From Pseudomonas matsuisoli (lineage in GTDB: Bacteria > Pseudomonadota > Gammaproteobacteria > Pseudomonadales > Pseudomonadaceae), in NCBI RefSeq assembly GCF_014647635.1, contig NZ_BMPO01000001.1, positions 310,001 through 374,000 of the forward strand: a stretch of DNA of 64,000 bases, read 5' to 3'. The first letter of the stretch is position 1; every line of letters starts with the position of its first letter. Below, in pieces: positions 55,126 to 62,969 of this stretch. The notes below the pieces were generated by a model. That model saw nothing but the letters and a program-made list of their open reading frames with translations. It was not told the DNA's origin and did not search any database. The translations under genes were made by a program, and so were the position numbers.

Positions 55126-56043
55126 ATGCACACAGATCTCAATCTGCTCAAGGTCTTCACCGCCGTAGCGGAATTACATAATTTCCGCGCCGCAGCGGAT
55201 CGGCTGGATGTGACACGCTCGGCTGTCAGCCAAGGCATTCGGAGACTCGAAGACGGGTTAGGGATTGCACTCGTGCAGCGCTCGACACGCAGCGTGCGGT
55301 TGACCGAAGCGGGGGAACGTCTGCAGCACCAGATAGCCGAGCCGCTAACGGCGTTGCTCGCGGCGCTGGAAGAGGTAGCGACCGACGGCCCCCCGCGAGG
55401 CTTGCTCCGCATCGCGGTGACATCGATCGCCGAACGCTTTCTGGACGGTTCGCTGATCGCCACGTTCGCTGCGGCATATCCGGGGGTCATCCTGGACGTC
55501 ACGGTAACGGACGAAGAATTCGACATTGTCGAGCGCGGCTTCGACGCTGGTGTGCGGCTGGGTGAAGTGATCGAACAAGACATGATCGCTGTCGCGATTA
55601 CGGGCGAACAACGAGAAGTCGCCGTGGCCACACCGACCTACCTCGCGCAATACGGCACGCCGCAGCATCCAAGCGATCTAGTGAAGCATCGCTGTATCGG
55701 CTGGCGGCCTGCGTTGGATGTCGCGCCCTATCGATGGGAGTTCAGCGAACAGGGGCGGGCTTTCGACGTGGCCGTCGCTCCACAGGTCACGACCAATGAC
55801 ATGCTGGTAATGGTACGAACGGCACTCGCCGGCGGCGGCATCACCTTTGGCATCGAGGATACGTTCCGTCCCTATCTCGAACGCGGCGACCTGATCAGCG
55901 TACTCGATGCCTACCTCAAGCCCTTTCCCGGATTCTTCCTCTACTACCCAAGCCGGCACAACGTTGCGCCAAAACTGAAAGCGCTGGTCGAGCATGTTCG
56001 ACAGCACCGTAAGCAGAGGGATGACTCATTGGCGGGCGTGTAA
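55126..56043 (+). CDS. LysR-family transcriptional regulator
   Basis: This 305-residue protein has the winged helix DLNLLKVFTAVAELHNFRAAADRLDVTRSAVSQGIRRLEDGLGIALVQRSTRSVRLTEAGERL and an effector domain from about residue 88 (GLLRIAVTSIAERFLDGSLI). It resembles the CrgA-like group that often sits beside SDR genes. It is divergent from the SDR gene across 267 bases. ACCGAATCGGT, an 11-base palindrome at 55100-55110, lies just upstream of its ATG and could be its own operator. Confidence 0.9.
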   Translation: MHTDLNLLKVFTAVAELHNFRAAADRLDVTRSAVSQGIRRLEDGLGIALVQRSTRSVRLTEAGERLQHQIAEPLTALLAALEEVATDGPPRGLLRIAVTSIAERFLDGSLIATFAAAYPGVILDVTVTDEEFDIVERGFDAGVRLGEVIEQDMIAVAITGEQREVAVATPTYLAQYGTPQHPSDLVKHRCIGWRPALDVAPYRWEFSEQGRAFDVAVAPQVTTNDMLVMVRTALAGGGITFGIEDTFRPYLERGDLISVLDAYLKPFPGFFLYYPSRHNVAPKLKALVEHVRQHRKQRDDSLAGV

Positions 56044-56199
56044 TCCACGTCCTGTCTGGCGGCAGGCTAAATCAGCGCTCTTAGCAAACGCTGGAGGCCA
56101 TTCGGGCTGCTGGCGACCTTAGCTCACTGGAATTTCCCTGAGCGCTAGCAAGTTCAAGAGACCTAGGGTATCGGCCCGACGGCGCGATTAATTTACGAA

Positions 56200-56227
56200 T
56201 TGACATATCGGTAAATCTCGATATTAT
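56200..56227 (+). promoter_or_regulatory. ArsR promoter with built-in operator (predicted leaderless)
   Basis: TTGACA at 56200-56205 and TATTAT at 56222-56227 with 16 bases between are near-consensus -35 and -10 boxes. The operator arms ATATCGG and TCGATAT (56205-56224) occupy the spacer. The start codon at 56234 lies where transcription should begin, so a leaderless message is predicted, and no ribosome site is present. Confidence 0.75.
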
Positions 56228-56233
56228 CCAGCC

Positions 56234-56536
56234 ATGGACCTGATCGAAGTATTCAAAGCTCTCTCGAACCCTACACGCCTTGAAATCTTGAGGGGCCTGA
56301 AGGATCCCGCAAACAACTTTCCTCCACAGGATGAAGGTGACGTTCTGACGGTGGGAGTGTGCGTCAGCAGTATCCAAGAAGGTGTCGGATTGTCGCAATC
56401 AACGGTGTCTGGTTATCTCGCCACTTTGCAACGAGTAGGCTTGGTCGAAGTCAGGCGTATCGGTCAGTGGACCTACTACAAGCGTAATGAAGCAAACATC
56501 AGTGCGCTTGCCGAGGCCATAGGGAAAGAGCTGTAA
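56234..56536 (+). CDS. ArsR-family repressor
   Basis: A 100-residue winged-helix protein: [19 protein letters not shown] is the ArsR dimer/HTH entry, and [36 protein letters not shown] holds the recognition helix and wing. The only cysteine is Cys43 in VGVCVSS; the metal-binding ELCVCDL motif of classic ArsR is missing. It resembles the PyeR-type group that controls redox enzymes. It is followed by a quinone oxidoreductase gene with the same operator. Probably an autoregulated sensor of a thiol-reactive or redox signal. Confidence 0.9.
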   Translation: MDLIEVFKALSNPTRLEILRGLKDPANNFPPQDEGDVLTVGVCVSSIQEGVGLSQSTVSGYLATLQRVGLVEVRRIGQWTYYKRNEANISALAEAIGKEL

Positions 56537-56551
56537 ATTTTTTACCGCAAT

Positions 56552-56571
56552 ATATCGAAATATCTCGATAT
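56552..56571 (+). promoter_or_regulatory. Second ArsR operator, upstream of the oxidoreductase gene
   Basis: A perfect inverted repeat ATATCGA-AATATC-TCGATAT, matching the arsR promoter operator in 13 of 14 arm bases and in total length (20). It lies about 28 bases before the GTG start of the oxidoreductase. Confidence 0.8.
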
Positions 56572-56598
56572 CCCTTTTTATCGATAAGGAGATTTACC

Positions 56599-57573
56599 GT
56601 GAAAGCGATGACACTCAAATCATTCGGCAGCCCGGAATCGTTCGAGCTCCGCGACGTGCCGAAGCCTGTACCGCAAGCAGGACAAGTCCTGGTTCGGGTA
56701 CATGCGACCTCTATTAACCCGCTGGATTATCAAGTTCGACGTGGCGACTATGCCGGTCTGGTGCAACTGCCCGCTATTACCGGACACGATGTATCGGGCG
56801 TTGTCGAGCAAGTCGGGCCGGGGGTGAAGAACTTCGCTGCTGGGGACGAAGTCTGGTACACCCCGCAAATATTCGAAGGGCCGGGTAGCTACGCCGAGTA
56901 CCACGTTGCTGCAGAAAGCATCATCGGCAAGAAGCCTCCATCACTGAGCCATCTTGAAGCGGCCAGCCTTACTCTAGTTGGCGGGACAGTATGGGAAGCG
57001 TTGGTGGTGCGTGCGTCGCTCAGAGTTGGAGAAAGCATACTGATACACGGCGGCGCGGGAGGCGTAGGCCATATAGCGATCCAAGTGGCGAAAGCCATGG
57101 GCGCAAGAGTGTTCACGACCGTGCGCCAAGCAAATGCAGAATTCGCGCGCAGTATGGGTGCCGATGTGATCATCGACTACGAAAAAGACGATTACGTCGA
57201 CGCTGTCATTCGGGAAACGGATGGTCGGGGCGTTGATGTCGTATTTGACACCATCGGTGGCGATGCACTGTCCCGCAGCCCCGACGCTCTTGCGCAACTC
57301 GGCCGTGTTGTCACGATCGTTGACATTACGCAGCCACAGAACGTTGTCCAGGCGTGGGGCAAAAACGCCAGTTATCACTTCGTTTTTACACGGCAGAACC
57401 GCGGCAAGCTCGATGAGCTGAGCGCATTGGTGGAGCGTGGTCAACTACGCCCGCACGTTGGCGAGGTCTATTCGCTCGCCGACATTGCGCTTGCCCACGC
57501 CAGACTGGAGAGCCCCAACAACGGCCTTCGGGGAAAAATCGCAATTGCAGTTGAGCAATCGCTCATTTCCTAA
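56599..57573 (+). CDS. Zinc-free quinone oxidoreductase-like MDR protein
   Basis: A 324-residue NAD(P)H-dependent medium-chain reductase without the zinc cysteine loop. [51 protein letters not shown] is typical of quinone oxidoreductases, and the cofactor motif is [23 protein letters not shown]. It starts with GTG at 56599 behind AAGGAG. The operon position after ArsR and before an ABM protein suggests detoxification of quinones or other electrophilic carbonyls. Confidence 0.92.
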   Translation: MKAMTLKSFGSPESFELRDVPKPVPQAGQVLVRVHATSINPLDYQVRRGDYAGLVQLPAITGHDVSGVVEQVGPGVKNFAAGDEVWYTPQIFEGPGSYAEYHVAAESIIGKKPPSLSHLEAASLTLVGGTVWEALVVRASLRVGESILIHGGAGGVGHIAIQVAKAMGARVFTTVRQANAEFARSMGADVIIDYEKDDYVDAVIRETDGRGVDVVFDTIGGDALSRSPDALAQLGRVVTIVDITQPQNVVQAWGKNASYHFVFTRQNRGKLDELSALVERGQLRPHVGEVYSLADIALAHARLESPNNGLRGKIAIAVEQSLIS

Positions 57574-57614
57574 GTGCGAACTTTCAAAAGCTTAAGTCAC
57601 TTTCGAGAGATGCC

Positions 57615-57962
57615 ATGATTTATGAAATCGCTTTGCTGCCCGTTCACGAAGAACGCATTGAAATGTTCAGGCGTGCATTTACCGAGGTCGCTCATCTGCT
57701 AACTCGCGCGAAGGGTTACGGCGGTCACTTGCTCGCGCAAGGTATTGAAACTCCCCAGCAATTCAACCTCATTGTGCGATGGCAATCACTCGAGGACCAC
57801 ACGCCGGGCTTCGAAGCGAGTGAAGACCATCAGATGTTCATGACGCGCCTAGAGGAATATTTTTCAGAGGAGCCAACGGTCTACCATATTGAGGGCCCGG
57901 CTTTTACGACGGGAGCACCCGATGATTTGAGCAGCGCTGATACCGCAATATTAGTGTCTTGA
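57615..57962 (+). CDS. ABM-family (antibiotic biosynthesis monooxygenase-like) protein
   Basis: A 115-residue dimeric alpha+beta-barrel-type protein: MIYEIALLPVHEERIEMFRRAFTEVAHLLTRAKGYGGHLLAQGIETPQQFNLIVRWQSLEDHTPGFEASEDHQMF. The family includes quinol monooxygenases such as YgiN, which fits the neighbouring quinone reductase. It starts 41 bases after that gene and ends the operon. Confidence 0.87.
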   Translation: MIYEIALLPVHEERIEMFRRAFTEVAHLLTRAKGYGGHLLAQGIETPQQFNLIVRWQSLEDHTPGFEASEDHQMFMTRLEEYFSEEPTVYHIEGPAFTTGAPDDLSSADTAILVS

Positions 57963-58031
57963 GGACTTATCGATCGATAGGCGCAATCTAGCGGTGCGCT
58001 TGGTGCAGGAAGTCGGGAAGAAGTAGAAAAG

Positions 58032-58068
58032 AAAAAGCCCCGTAATGTTGTCCGTTACAGGGCTTTTT
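58032..58068 (-). terminator. Terminator after tRNA-Ser
   Basis: On the minus strand AAAAAGCCCTGTAAC pairs with GTTACGGGGCTTTTT around an 8-base loop, about six bases after the tRNA 3' end. The T run is part of the 3' arm. Confidence 0.85.
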
Positions 58069-58073
58069 ATATA

Positions 58074-58163
58074 TGGCGGGGAGATAGGGATTTGAACCCT
58101 AGGACCTGTTGCCAGATCAACGGATTTCGAATCCGTCCCGTTCGACCACTCCGGCATCTCCCC
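58074..58163 (-). tRNA. tRNA-Ser (anticodon CGA)
   Basis: The 90-base type II tRNA starts GGGGAGATGCCGGAGTGG on the minus strand, has anticodon loop TTCGAAA (anticodon CGA, reading UCG), a long variable arm, the TAGGGTTCAAATCCCTA T-arm, and ends TCTCCCC-G with CCA encoded (58074-58076). Located between the ABM gene and purC. Confidence 0.95.
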
Positions 58164-58247
58164 GAAGCGGCGCGAATGATATCAGCTTGTTATGAATTGT
58201 CGAACCCCTGAAGAGATTTTTTCTGCGCATCTTCAGAGGGTTGCGTG

Positions 58248-59117
58248 TTATTGAGTCAGGCGGGTTAATGCCTCGCGGTACTTCTCGGCGGTTTTCAGGG
58301 CAACGTCATCGGGCACCGTTGGCGCCGGTGGCTCCTTGTTCCAGCCCGTGGACTCGAGCCAATCGCGGATGAATTGCTTATCGAAACTTGGCGGGTTGCT
58401 ACCTTCGGCGTAGCTATCGGCCGGCCAGAAGCGGCTGGAGTCAGGGGTCAGCGCCTCGTCCATCAGGGTCAACGTGCCATGCTCGTCGAGACCGAATTCG
58501 AACTTCGTGTCGGCAATGATAATGCCACGCGTAGCCGCGTATTCAGCAGCAGCGGTATAGAGCGCGATGGCCGTATCTCGAACCTTTGCCGCAAGCTCGC
58601 TGCCGATGATCGCCTCGCAGCGCTCGAAGGAGATGTTCTCGTCGTGATCGCCAATAGCCGCCTTAGTGGACGGCGTGAAAATAGGTTGAGGCAGTTTGCT
58701 TGCCTCACGCAGCCCCTCCGGCAACGCGATGCCACAGACCGTACCCTGCGCCTTGTACTCCTTCCATCCCGAGCCTGCCAGATAACCTCTGACGATGGCT
58801 TCTACCGGTACCGGCTGCAAACGCTTGGCGACCACCGAGCGGCCTTCGATCAGCGGATAGACATCAGCAGCCACCACATCTTCAGGGCTATCACCCGTGA
58901 AATGATCCGGTACGAGATGGCCAAGTTTTTCGAACCAGAAGTTCGAAATGGCGGTAAGGATCTTTCCCTTCTCGGGGATCGGTTGCTCGAGAATGACATC
59001 GAACGCCGAAAGGCGGTCGCTGGCTACCATGAGCATCCGCTTATCATCGATCTCGTAAAGGTCTCGCACCTTACCTGAATAGAGTTTCTTGAGGCCAAGC
59101 GAAGAGGTGGTGCTCAT
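58248..59117 (-). CDS. purC: SAICAR synthetase PurC, long form
   Basis: This 289-residue enzyme condenses CAIR with aspartate in purine synthesis. [32 protein letters not shown] and [19 protein letters not shown] are the nucleotide and substrate motifs, and [31 protein letters not shown] is a hallmark. The gene sits in the dapA-bamC-purC locus of Pseudomonas, but pseudomonads I recall carry a shorter type of about 236 residues that starts MEKREELYRGKAKSVY. This is the longer type seen in Neisseria, Burkholderia and Xanthomonas and in yeast ADE1. Confidence 0.95.
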   Translation of the reverse strand: MSTTSSLGLKKLYSGKVRDLYEIDDKRMLMVASDRLSAFDVILEQPIPEKGKILTAISNFWFEKLGHLVPDHFTGDSPEDVVAADVYPLIEGRSVVAKRLQPVPVEAIVRGYLAGSGWKEYKAQGTVCGIALPEGLREASKLPQPIFTPSTKAAIGDHDENISFERCEAIIGSELAAKVRDTAIALYTAAAEYAATRGIIIADTKFEFGLDEHGTLTLMDEALTPDSSRFWPADSYAEGSNPPSFDKQFIRDWLESTGWNKEPPAPTVPDDVALKTAEKYREALTRLTQ

Positions 59118-59141
59118 GAGGTATGCCCTTTAAATGAAACA

Positions 59142-59161
59142 GGCGAAACCGAGGTTTCGCC
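59142..59161 (-). terminator. Hairpin between bamC and purC
   Basis: GGCGAAACC/GGTTTCGCC stem of 9 bases, followed on the minus strand by TGTTTCATTT. Possibly a terminator that separates bamC from the purC transcript. Confidence 0.6.
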
Positions 59162-59201
59162 TTGTCATGAGATGAGGCTGTAAGCGCGCGTATGCCGCGC
59201 T

Positions 59202-60320
59202 TCAGCCCAGGTTGTTCTGGATCAACGTCAGAATGCGCCGCGAAACATCAGCAGGGGCAACCTTCTCGATACCCTGCTCGACCGTCACCTGAACATTATC
59301 GCCGACCGTGCTCAGGCGCACTTGATAGCGTTCAGCCCGCGCGTCGATTTCTTCCTGGCTAGGCCCGCCTCCGAACAAACGCGAGAAGAAGCCCGGCTTC
59401 TCGTTAGGGTTCGCCGCCCCTTCCGCCAGGTTGATGTAATAGAGACCGTTACTGCGGTTAAGGTCTTCGACGCGGACGTCGCCATTCTGCAGGGCACGCC
59501 CGACGCTCGACCAGGCACGATCGAAATCGGTGACCAATCCCAGCACAGGATTGCCACTGCCATCCTGGGTCAGGTTTACACGATCGGGTGCGTCGTAGCT
59601 GTTGGCAGCGAGAAGCGAAATGGAGTCAGACTGGTTGGCACTCCCGGTCAACGAGGACAAGAGGTCGTCGAGCAGGACGGCTTCGACGGCGGGCTTGCCG
59701 GAACGTGCCGGAAAATCGACATTGGCGGTGCTACCAACCGGGCGGCTGGCGCTCGCGACGTAGACTTCACTGGTGTTGCGCGCAACGCCAGGTTCGATAC
59801 GAACCCGCAGACGCGTTTCATGCCCGGCCAGATCTTCACCACGCGCGCTCAAACGGCTCGCCATATCTGAGGCCAACTGGTCGACCGGCTGCCAGGCCGT
59901 TACGAATTCGCCCGTGTGAGGACGCTCTTCGGCAATCCGGAAACCGTTCATTTCGAAAAACTGGCGCGTTACCGTCCACATCTGCGAAGGCTCACGCTGG
60001 GCAAGAATCCATCGCTGGTCGGTGCTCTCCTGAAGGCTGAACTCACTCATATCCGTGCCGACATCGATAGGCTGCGGGCGCGGCACCTCATAGTCAGTCC
60101 GGGAAACGTGCGTGGAGGCCACGTTCGCAGGAATAGGCAGCAACGGATCGAGCCGTTTGGCCTGGACGTCCGAAGGCACCTGCATCGGCGGTGTCTGGCG
60201 GGCCTCGAGATAATCGCTACCGCGGTCGCGGAAATATCCGTCATCGCCCCATAACCAGCCACATCCGCTGGTGCTGGTGATGACAAGTGCTAGCACGGAA
60301 AGTCCGGCGTATCGCTTCAT
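59202..60320 (-). CDS. bamC: Outer membrane assembly lipoprotein BamC (NlpB)
   Basis: This 372-residue lipoprotein of the BAM complex has a lipobox TSGC with Cys20 as the lipidated residue. The mature part starts [29 protein letters not shown], the BamD-binding unstructured N-terminus, and two helix-grip domains follow (about 90-210 and 225-355; [18 protein letters not shown] is the first entry). It follows dapA by 18 bases, the arrangement conserved across gammaproteobacteria. Confidence 0.95.
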   Translation of the reverse strand: MKRYAGLSVLALVITSTSGCGWLWGDDGYFRDRGSDYLEARQTPPMQVPSDVQAKRLDPLLPIPANVASTHVSRTDYEVPRPQPIDVGTDMSEFSLQESTDQRWILAQREPSQMWTVTRQFFEMNGFRIAEERPHTGEFVTAWQPVDQLASDMASRLSARGEDLAGHETRLRVRIEPGVARNTSEVYVASASRPVGSTANVDFPARSGKPAVEAVLLDDLLSSLTGSANQSDSISLLAANSYDAPDRVNLTQDGSGNPVLGLVTDFDRAWSSVGRALQNGDVRVEDLNRSNGLYYINLAEGAANPNEKPGFFSRLFGGGPSQEEIDARAERYQVRLSTVGDNVQVTVEQGIEKVAPADVSRRILTLIQNNLG

Positions 60321-60338
60321 GCGCAGTGATTCCTCGAA

Positions 60339-61217
60339 TTAAGCCAGAATGCCGGATTGGCGCATGGCGTGACGCAGTGGTTCCTGAAATTCATCACTCA
60401 ACCAGGTGAGCGGCAAGCGGATTCCGTCTGGAATAAGGCCCATCTCATGCAGCGCGAATTTGACTGGAATGGGGTTCGACTCCAGGAACAGAGCCTTGTT
60501 GAGCGGCATCAGTCGCTCATTGATCGCCCGAGTCGTAGTCTCGTCACCGGCAATTGCCGCGGCGCACAAATCGCTCATCGCACGGGGGGCGACGTTGGCG
60601 GTAACGGAAATATTGCCTTTGCCACCCAGCAACATCAGGCCGGCTGCCGTGCCGTCGTCGCCGGAATAGATGTAGAAGTCCTTTGGCGCACGATCGATCA
60701 GCGTTTTAGCGCGCTCAAGGTTGCCCGTGGCTTCCTTGATGGCGACGATGTTAGGCACTTCGGCCAGCCGCAGAACGGTATCCGGCAGCATGTCACAAGC
60801 GGTGCGGCCCGGTACGTTGTAAAGAATCTGAGGAATGTCCACGGCTTCAGCGATGTGGCGGAAGTGCCGGTACAAGCCTTCTTGCGTCGGCTTGTTGTAG
60901 TAAGGGGTGACGAGCAAGCAGGCGTCCGCGCCCATCTCCTTCGCCTCGCGCGTCAGCTCGACGGACTCACGTGTCGAGTTGCCGCCGGTGCCCGCGATGA
61001 CTGGAATGCGGCCATTCACTTGTTGGACGATTCGTCGGATCGCTTCGACGTGTTCGCTGACTTCGAGCGTGGCCGACTCGCCGGTCGTTCCGACAGCAAC
61101 GATGGCATTGGTGCCTTCCTGTAGATGGAAGTCCACCAGCTTGCTCAGGCTGTCCCAATCCAGAGCGCCCTGGGCGTCCATGGGGGTGACCAGTGCCACC
61201 ATACTGCCTGAAATCAT
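60339..61217 (-). CDS. dapA: 4-Hydroxy-tetrahydrodipicolinate synthase DapA
   Basis: This 292-residue enzyme condenses pyruvate and aspartate semialdehyde for lysine and peptidoglycan precursors. GTTGESATL (pyruvate site), YNVPGR (catalytic Tyr), and [10 protein letters not shown] (Schiff-base Lys) are all present. The ATG at 61217 with a GGAG site is chosen; the frame remains open to 61277. Divergent from gcvR. Confidence 0.97.
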   Translation of the reverse strand: MISGSMVALVTPMDAQGALDWDSLSKLVDFHLQEGTNAIVAVGTTGESATLEVSEHVEAIRRIVQQVNGRIPVIAGTGGNSTRESVELTREAKEMGADACLLVTPYYNKPTQEGLYRHFRHIAEAVDIPQILYNVPGRTACDMLPDTVLRLAEVPNIVAIKEATGNLERAKTLIDRAPKDFYIYSGDDGTAAGLMLLGGKGNISVTANVAPRAMSDLCAAAIAGDETTTRAINERLMPLNKALFLESNPIPVKFALHEMGLIPDGIRLPLTWLSDEFQEPLRHAMRQSGILA

Positions 61218-61381
61218 GCAACCGCTCCTGCCGAAAAAATGAGCCGTAATGGTAATGGCGCCACCAGCCTTGCACAAGCCAACCGATCAGGTTCAAGCAT
61301 TCCCACGGCCCCCGCTTTTCGCTACCCTTCGGGCTCTGTTCGAGGTTGTCCTCGTTGCCCGTGATTATCTAGGAATGCTGT

Positions 61382-61939
61382 ATGTCCCTTCCTCCCGTTC
61401 GTGAACAATTTCTGCTGATTAGCGCGCTAGGTGCCAATCCGATGGAGCTGACCAATACGCTCTGCCGGGCAGCCAGTGAGAGCCGCTGCGCGGTTACCAG
61501 CAGTCGCCTGACACGCCACGGTGAATACAGCGCACTCGTCCTGCAGATATCAGGCAGTTGGGATGCGCTGGCCCGCCTCGAAAGCGGGCTACCGCAGATC
61601 GCCAAACGCAACAGCTTCACCATCAGTGTCATTCGCAGCGCGCCGCTGGAGCCGCGCCCGCAATCGCTGCCTTATGTCGCCTATGTGAACGCGATCTACC
61701 GCCCGGATATTCTCAACGAGCTCTGCCAGTTCTTCGTTGACCACAAGATCGATCTGGAAAACATCACCTGCGACACCTACCAGGCCCCGCAGACCGGCAG
61801 CACCATGCTTACCGCGACCATCACGGTAACGCTGCCGGCAGGCACGCAGATCAGCTGGCTTCGTGATCAATTCCTGGATTTTGCCGACGCCTTGAACCTG
61901 GATGCTCTGATCGAACCCTGGCGCCCGCAGAACCCTTAA
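61382..61939 (+). CDS. gcvR: Glycine cleavage system regulator GcvR-like, two ACT domains
   Basis: A 185-residue cytoplasmic protein with two ACT folds: EQFLLISALGANPMELTNTLCRAASESRCAVTSSRLTRHGEYSALVLQISG, and YVAYVNAIYRPDILNELCQFFVDHKIDLENITCDTYQ. In E. coli GcvR binds glycine and holds back GcvA. Next to dapA as in P. aeruginosa; spaced 10 bases before bcp, so they share a transcript. Confidence 0.9.
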   Translation: MSLPPVREQFLLISALGANPMELTNTLCRAASESRCAVTSSRLTRHGEYSALVLQISGSWDALARLESGLPQIAKRNSFTISVIRSAPLEPRPQSLPYVAYVNAIYRPDILNELCQFFVDHKIDLENITCDTYQAPQTGSTMLTATITVTLPAGTQISWLRDQFLDFADALNLDALIEPWRPQNP

Positions 61940-61949
61940 GAGATCGAAC

Positions 61950-62423
61950 ATGACTGTAGAAATCGACAAGCCGCTACCCGACTTTTCCGCCGTTGCAACG
62001 GGTGAGCATGAGGTAACTCCCGCCGCCCTAAAAAGCCGGCAAGCCGTTCTTTACTTCTATCCAAAGGACAATACGCCAGGCTGCACGACCCAGGGACAAG
62101 GCTTTCGCGATCAGCACCAAGCGTTCCTCGCGGCAGACACAGTGGTCTACGGAATCTCACGGGACAGCCTGCGCACGCATGAAAACTTCAAGGCCAAGCA
62201 GGGCTTTCCGTTCGAATTGATCAGCGACAAAGACGAAGCGCTGTGCCAATTGTTCGATGTCATCAAGCTGAAAAAGCTGTACGGCAAGGAATACATGGGC
62301 GTAGACCGCAGCACCTTCCTGATTGACCGAGAGGGCGTGCTTCGCCAGGAATGGCGTGGCGTGAAGGTGCCTGGGCATGTCGACTCCGTACTGGCGGCGG
62401 CCCAAGCCTTGGCCAAAAAATAG
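61950..62423 (+). CDS. bcp: Peroxiredoxin Bcp (thiol peroxidase)
   Basis: A 157-residue peroxiredoxin of the Bcp/PrxQ class: AVLYFYPKDNTPGCTTQGQGFRD has the peroxidatic Cys45 with the Thr-Pro-Gly-Cys-Thr motif. The partner cysteine five residues on (Cys50 in E. coli Bcp) is Gln50, so this looks like a one-Cys variant or uses a different resolving cysteine (Cys in ALCQLFD). Reduces H2O2 and lipid hydroperoxides in the cytoplasm. Follows gcvR by 10 bases. Confidence 0.93.
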   Translation: MTVEIDKPLPDFSAVATGEHEVTPAALKSRQAVLYFYPKDNTPGCTTQGQGFRDQHQAFLAADTVVYGISRDSLRTHENFKAKQGFPFELISDKDEALCQLFDVIKLKKLYGKEYMGVDRSTFLIDREGVLRQEWRGVKVPGHVDSVLAAAQALAKK

Positions 62424-62489
62424 CAGCTCTAAAACGGGCGCCTCGATCGCTGTGGTTTGACTCGGTTGCAGGCCTCGTGCCTGCTCTGC

Positions 62490-62744
62490 TCAAACAGACT
62501 CGGCTTTTTTTAACCAGTAACGGTAAAGGCCTGCATCACTGTCTTCCCTCAAGAGCGCGTGCCCCGACAATCGTGCGAACGCGCGAAAGTCTCGCTGGGA
62601 GCCACCATCGGTTGCAGTAACCTCAAGCACTTGCCCAGGCGTTAGCCGTGCCAATTCCATCTTCGCTTTGAGCAACGGCAGCGGGCAATTCAAGCCAGTA
62701 GCGTCAAGTCTGGCATCGACGGTAATACCCTGCGAATCAACCAT
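62490..62744 (-). CDS. TusA-family sulfur carrier protein
   Basis: This 84-residue protein has the CPLP motif with Cys20 in DATGLNCPLPLLKAKMEL, the persulfide-carrying site of TusA/SirA proteins. In P. aeruginosa the equivalent gene at this locus has been linked to sulfur supply for molybdenum cofactor. That is of interest because an XdhC-MocA-PCD cassette lies elsewhere in the window. Convergent with bcp; divergent from the M48 gene. Confidence 0.92.
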   Translation of the reverse strand: MVDSQGITVDARLDATGLNCPLPLLKAKMELARLTPGQVLEVTATDGGSQRDFRAFARLSGHALLREDSDAGLYRYWLKKAESV

Positions 62745-62969
62745 TGCGCACCTCGAAAAAGCCCACAGGATAACGAAGTGCTGAGGGCAGCTCTACAACC
62801 ATGATGGCCGGTGCCTGCCGATCATCACGGCAAGATTGCCAGCGGGGTGCTATGCGGCACCATCGCACCAACTATCAGCCCGCGCCGACACGTTTTTCAA
62901 CCCATGGATTCGCCGCGCCCGGAAGCGGGCTGCTACAGTAACGCATCCATTACGTGACGAGCCCCGTGC

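Noticed and set aside
57951-58157. A 68-codon frame on the minus strand
   Set aside because: It is the well-known false frame created by reading through a tRNA-Ser gene.
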